From assembly GCA_017548225.1 (NCBI GenBank), contig JAFYMV010000246.1, positions 1 through 6,719 of the forward strand: a stretch of 6,719 bases of DNA. The letters are read 5' to 3'. Under the pieces are notes generated by a model. The model worked only from the letters and a program-made list of their open reading frames with translations, was not told where the DNA came from and did no database searches. Shown piece by piece: positions 3,780 to 6,719 of this stretch (the stretch's first letter is position 1; every line of letters begins with the position of its first letter). Both the position numbers and the translations under genes were made by a program. Origin of the DNA: Bacteroidaceae bacterium. Its GTDB lineage: Bacteria > Bacteroidota > Bacteroidia > Bacteroidales > Bacteroidaceae.

Positions 3780-6470
3780 TTATTTCTCTCCCTTACGGAT
3801 TTTCTCAATCAGTTCGTTACCTTTTTTCTCGGCTTCGGCAATCAGTTTATCGCCCTGCTCTTTAGCTTCAGCTACGAGCACATCACCGGCTTTCTCTGCG
3901 GCAAGCTTCTTGAGTGCATTGCTACCTGCTTTGCTTATCAGCTTAGCTTTCTGTTCTTCAGCCTCGTCAATCAATTTCTGTGCAGCCTGTTGCGCTGCTT
4001 TTACTAGTTCTTCTTTCTGCTTCTCGGCATTGGCAAGGTCTATGCCCAGCTCTTTAGCTACGGTTTCAACAGCTTTCTCTGCTATATTCTCTGCCACACT
4101 CTCTACTACTTGAGTGGCTATGCTTTGGGCATCGATGCTAACCTTGGGCGAACTGAATTTGCCTCCTATCTTCAGGTCTATGGTGTTGATGCTTGATGAA
4201 TTTGCAGGGAGCTTCAACTTGCCGACATAGTCAATGCTCTGATCCAATCCTGTCGTTCCATTGAGATTCAGGTTGATGTTGCCCATCTTGATGTCGAAGG
4301 GCTTGGTGTGCACTCGTCCATCCTCAATGGTAAAGTCTACATTGAGGTCTTTTGCACTGAGGTTGTTCAGCTCCTTATGTCCTGTGACATCAGCTATTTG
4401 ACTTATAATCTTCACGCCGGAGAGATTGAGATCGCGGGTATTGAGGCTTCCGCTGGCGGTAAGTGTCTCCAATTTGGGCGACATGGTATTATCGAGTTCG
4501 GTGTCTACTGCAATCTTACCCGAGAAGTCGCCGTTGAGCTTTTCAAAGATGGGGGCCATTTGACGCACCATATCCAACTCTTTGAATGTCTGCGCAAAGG
4601 AAAGCCCATTGAGTGCAAATGATGCCTTCAGTTCGGGAGTCGTCTCGTCCTTGGCGGTAGAGTAGCTTCCACTCATCACTGCCGTTCCGCCCATTGTCTG
4701 CATGGAGAGATTGCTCATGTCAGCAGTGCCATCCTTTACGATAAGCTTACCGTTGAGGTTGCGCAAGGTAATGTTGCCAAAGAGAATCTCTTTCATGTCT
4801 ACATTCATGTTGAAGTCAATATTCTTGGGCACTACGAGCACTCCCATCGCCGTTTCCTCTTCGGAGTTTGTTGTGGTCTCTTGCTCCTGCTCAGTATCTT
4901 CGGTTTCGGTAGTGGTCATGAAATCGTTCAGGTTCATGCGCTGGCTCTTCAGATTGAGCTGTCCCTTGAGGGTCTCTCCCTTGAGTGCAAATGCCATGTA
5001 GTTCTCAAATCTGCAGTCAGCGGTAATGTCATTCTCTCCGACGAGCACCTTCGTTTCGCTTAAGTTGAGGTAGCGTGGAGTGAAAGCAAAGGTGGATTGC
5101 TCGATTGCTACTTCGGGTATTCCCTCCATGCTTACTTGCATATCCTGTAGCTTGAGTGTGCCATTGGCCTTGAAACGGTCATATTGCTCCTTCTCGATAT
5201 ATGAGAGTCTGCCTCCGAAACCCATATCGGCCTTGAGAATACCCTCTAAAGTGATATCCTCCAAGGGGTATACCTCCTTTATCTTTCCTAAGTCGAGTGT
5301 TCCTTTGGCTGTAGCAGTGAAGTCGGGGTCGCTGATAGGAGTCTTTACTTGTGCCGTCATGGCAAAGGGATTATTCAGCATGTTCAGACTGAATTGCTCC
5401 ACATTGACCTGTGTTAAGTCGATATCTCCACCCGGATTGCTCACGGTTGCCTTGATTTGTATATCATCGACACCGGCAGGCAAGGCTGGGTAGCGGAAAT
5501 TGCCATCGCTTACCTTCAACGCAGCCTCAAATTGTGGCAGGGTAGTTTCAGTAAGTTCGCCTTTGGCATAGGCGTATAGGCTTACCGTACCTTCTGCTTT
5601 TAGCCCCTCAAAGTCTTTAGCATAGATAGCAGGCACGAGCGATAAGATCTCTTTGAATTGGATGTCCGATGTGTTGAGTCGTAAGTCCATGCTCATGGGA
5701 GCATCAGCTGGTATAGCGGCCCATCCGTCAATGTTGGCTTGTATGGCATTCAAGGCCATGCTATTTTCTTTCAGGGTATACTTTCCGTTTGCAAAGTCCG
5801 CATCAATGTTCAGGTTGGTACTCATACTGACCTTGTTGAGTAGAGGTATTCCCTCCAACTTGAAAGTGAGTGCTCCGATGGCTGCCTGTAGGTCGAGCAG
5901 TGCTCGGTCGGCCGCCATGTCACCACTACAGGTTATTCCCAGTTTGCTGATGTCGGCATACATACCTCCTTGTCTATCGTCGTAGATAATATTGAGGTTT
6001 TCTACTGCTACCTTCTTCAGTAGTATACGGAAGACGCTTGTGGTAGTATCAATAGGCTCCTCTATTTCTTCGCTGGGGTACATGATGTCCCAGTTGGCGC
6101 GTCCATCCTCCAATACGATGGCTTTCAGGTAGGTGTCTTTGACCAATATCTTGGTAATGTCAAAACCGCCGTTTCCGAAGATTGACTTCAAGTTTACCGC
6201 TACCTCCACATCACCTACATAGGCCAATGTGTCGTGGGCAAAAACCTCTTTGCCGCGTAGCCAAAAGCCCTCGATGCCCACCGAAGCTTGAGGGAATTCT
6301 CTGAATAGGCTGATGTTCAAGTCTTCGATACCAAACTCAGCATTGATAAGTTTGTTTGCCTCACCGATGACAACTGCTTTAATTTTGTCCTTGAACGCTA
6401 TGGGCACGATGACCATTGCTGCTACTACGCATACCAGTGCTACACCGATAATCTTTGCTATTTTTTTCAT
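3780..6470 (-). CDS. AsmA family protein with coiled-coil C-terminal tail
   Basis: The 896-residue product begins with a short basic segment and one membrane helix (about residues 7-26), followed by FKDKIKAVVIGEANKLINAEFGIEDLNISLFREFPQASVGI, typical of AsmA N-termini in Bacteroidetes. The body is a long series of short beta-strand segments; residues about 610-760 resemble the AsmA C-terminal region (SGSLNTRDLNLSG, NINLNLNGTTGLDQSIDYVGKLKLP). An acidic, Thr-rich linker at 519-541 splits the beta-rich part. From about 781 to the end the sequence is Ala-, Glu- and Lys-rich and helical, with 11-residue periodicity near 834-888. AsmA-like proteins in E. coli (TamB, YhdP, YdbH) are anchored in the inner membrane, span the periplasm with a lipid-binding groove and are implicated in phospholipid transport to the outer membrane. 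A similar envelope role here is inference. The gene is alone on its strand, with no Shine-Dalgarno at its ATG (6470). Confidence 0.9.
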   Translation of the reverse strand: MKKIAKIIGVALVCVVAAMVIVPIAFKDKIKAVVIGEANKLINAEFGIEDLNISLFREFPQASVGIEGFWLRGKEVFAHDTLAYVGDVEVAVNLKSIFGNGGFDITKILVKDTYLKAIVLEDGRANWDIMYPSEEIEEPIDTTTSVFRILLKKVAVENLNIIYDDRQGGMYADISKLGITCSGDMAADRALLDLQAAIGALTFKLEGIPLLNKVSMSTNLNIDADFANGKYTLKENSMALNAIQANIDGWAAIPADAPMSMDLRLNTSDIQFKEILSLVPAIYAKDFEGLKAEGTVSLYAYAKGELTETTLPQFEAALKVSDGNFRYPALPAGVDDIQIKATVSNPGGDIDLTQVNVEQFSLNMLNNPFAMTAQVKTPISDPDFTATAKGTLDLGKIKEVYPLEDITLEGILKADMGFGGRLSYIEKEQYDRFKANGTLKLQDMQVSMEGIPEVAIEQSTFAFTPRYLNLSETKVLVGENDITADCRFENYMAFALKGETLKGQLNLKSQRMNLNDFMTTTETEDTEQEQETTTNSEEETAMGVLVVPKNIDFNMNVDMKEILFGNITLRNLNGKLIVKDGTADMSNLSMQTMGGTAVMSGSYSTAKDETTPELKASFALNGLSFAQTFKELDMVRQMAPIFEKLNGDFSGKIAVDTELDNTMSPKLETLTASGSLNTRDLNLSGVKIISQIADVTGHKELNNLSAKDLNVDFTIEDGRVHTKPFDIKMGNINLNLNGTTGLDQSIDYVGKLKLPANSSSINTIDLKIGGKFSSPKVSIDAQSIATQVVESVAENIAEKAVETVAKELGIDLANAEKQKEELVKAAQQAAQKLIDEAEEQKAKLISKAGSNALKKLAAEKAGDVLVAEAKEQGDKLIAEAEKKGNELIEKIRKGEK

Positions 6471-6509
6471 ATATATAATGTGAATATTAGTCTTTCTTTA
6501 CAATTATTG

Positions 6510-6517
6510 CAAACTTA
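6510..6517 (-). promoter_or_regulatory. candidate -7 element of the AsmA gene promoter
   Basis: On the minus strand these bases read TAAGTTTG, an exact match to the Bacteroidetes -7 consensus TAnnTTTG. Transcription would begin near 6503, giving a leader of roughly 33 nt before the ATG at 6470. No TTTG is seen at the expected -33 distance, so support is partial. Confidence 0.4.
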
Positions 6518-6649
6518 CATAAAAAAACTCATCTTTTACGTCCGTTTGATAAAAAAGTAAGTTTTTTAGAGGAAAGATACAAACAAATGACTGAAATAGG
6601 ACAAAGCTATTTTAACGTGAGTTCGATATAAGACAACAACTTTAAAAAT

Positions 6650-6706
6650 CTCCTCCTAACATAGGAGGAGTACCCTCGTAGAGGGGGAGGTGGTACGATT
6701 ATTTGC
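6650..6706. repeat. dispersed repeat copy 2, inverted relative to copy 1
   Basis: CTCCTCCTA (6650-6658) pairs with TAGGAGGAG (6662-6670) around the loop ACA. A second stem, CCCTC-GTA-GAGGG (6673-6685), follows two bases later. AGAGGGGGAGGTGGTACGA at 6680-6698 is the exact reverse complement of 2179-2197, and TTTGC at 6702-6706 also matches the outer flank of copy 1. Similarity to copy 1 is clear for the hairpin pair and flank only. The element lies upstream of the AsmA gene, at the window edge, so its full extent is unknown. Confidence 0.75.
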
Positions 6707-6719
6707 ACGAGAATACCCC

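Noticed and set aside
5080..5493. Plus-strand frame opposite the AsmA gene
   Set aside because: It is antisense to a continuous 896-residue family protein; its Ser/Leu/Val-rich product is typical of a shadow frame.

Overview
The window looks like chromosomal DNA from a member of the Bacteroidales, probably Prevotella- or Bacteroides-like. The basis is the A-rich start regions without Shine-Dalgarno sequences, two candidate promoters matching the Bacteroidetes -7 element TAnnTTTG, the protein set, and intergenic spacers built from short hairpins and dispersed repeats. This is a judgement from pattern; no database was searched.

Layout, left to right. Positions 2-136 hold the 3' end of a PepD-type (M20C) Xaa-His dipeptidase. 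A 63-nt gap with a heptad repeat and a perfect 13-bp inverted repeat follows. Next is a complete 500-residue glutamine synthetase family enzyme (200-1702) with a rho-independent-type terminator. About 740 nt without a convincing gene come next. They contain three tandem 22-bp units that form two perfect 14-bp palindromes, a run of small hairpins (2191-2325), and a leader with a candidate promoter. That promoter serves a secreted protein made almost entirely of MORN repeats (2517-3665). A 16-bp perfect hairpin then separates this gene from a convergent gene, an 896-residue AsmA family envelope protein on the minus strand (3780-6470). The right edge carries an inverted relative of the repeat seen near 2179.

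How the genes relate. The dipeptidase and the glutamine synthetase family enzyme lie in the same direction with no clear terminator between them, so read-through is possible; both handle amino acids or peptides, but no shared pathway is shown. The MORN protein and the AsmA protein are both predicted to act in the envelope (periplasm, and inner membrane facing the periplasm), but they are convergent and not an operon. I see no defence system, mobile element with a transposase, CRISPR array, tRNA or rRNA. The least explained parts are the 22-bp palindromic repeat block, the mini-hairpin chain, and sequence departures in the glutamine synthetase family enzyme.
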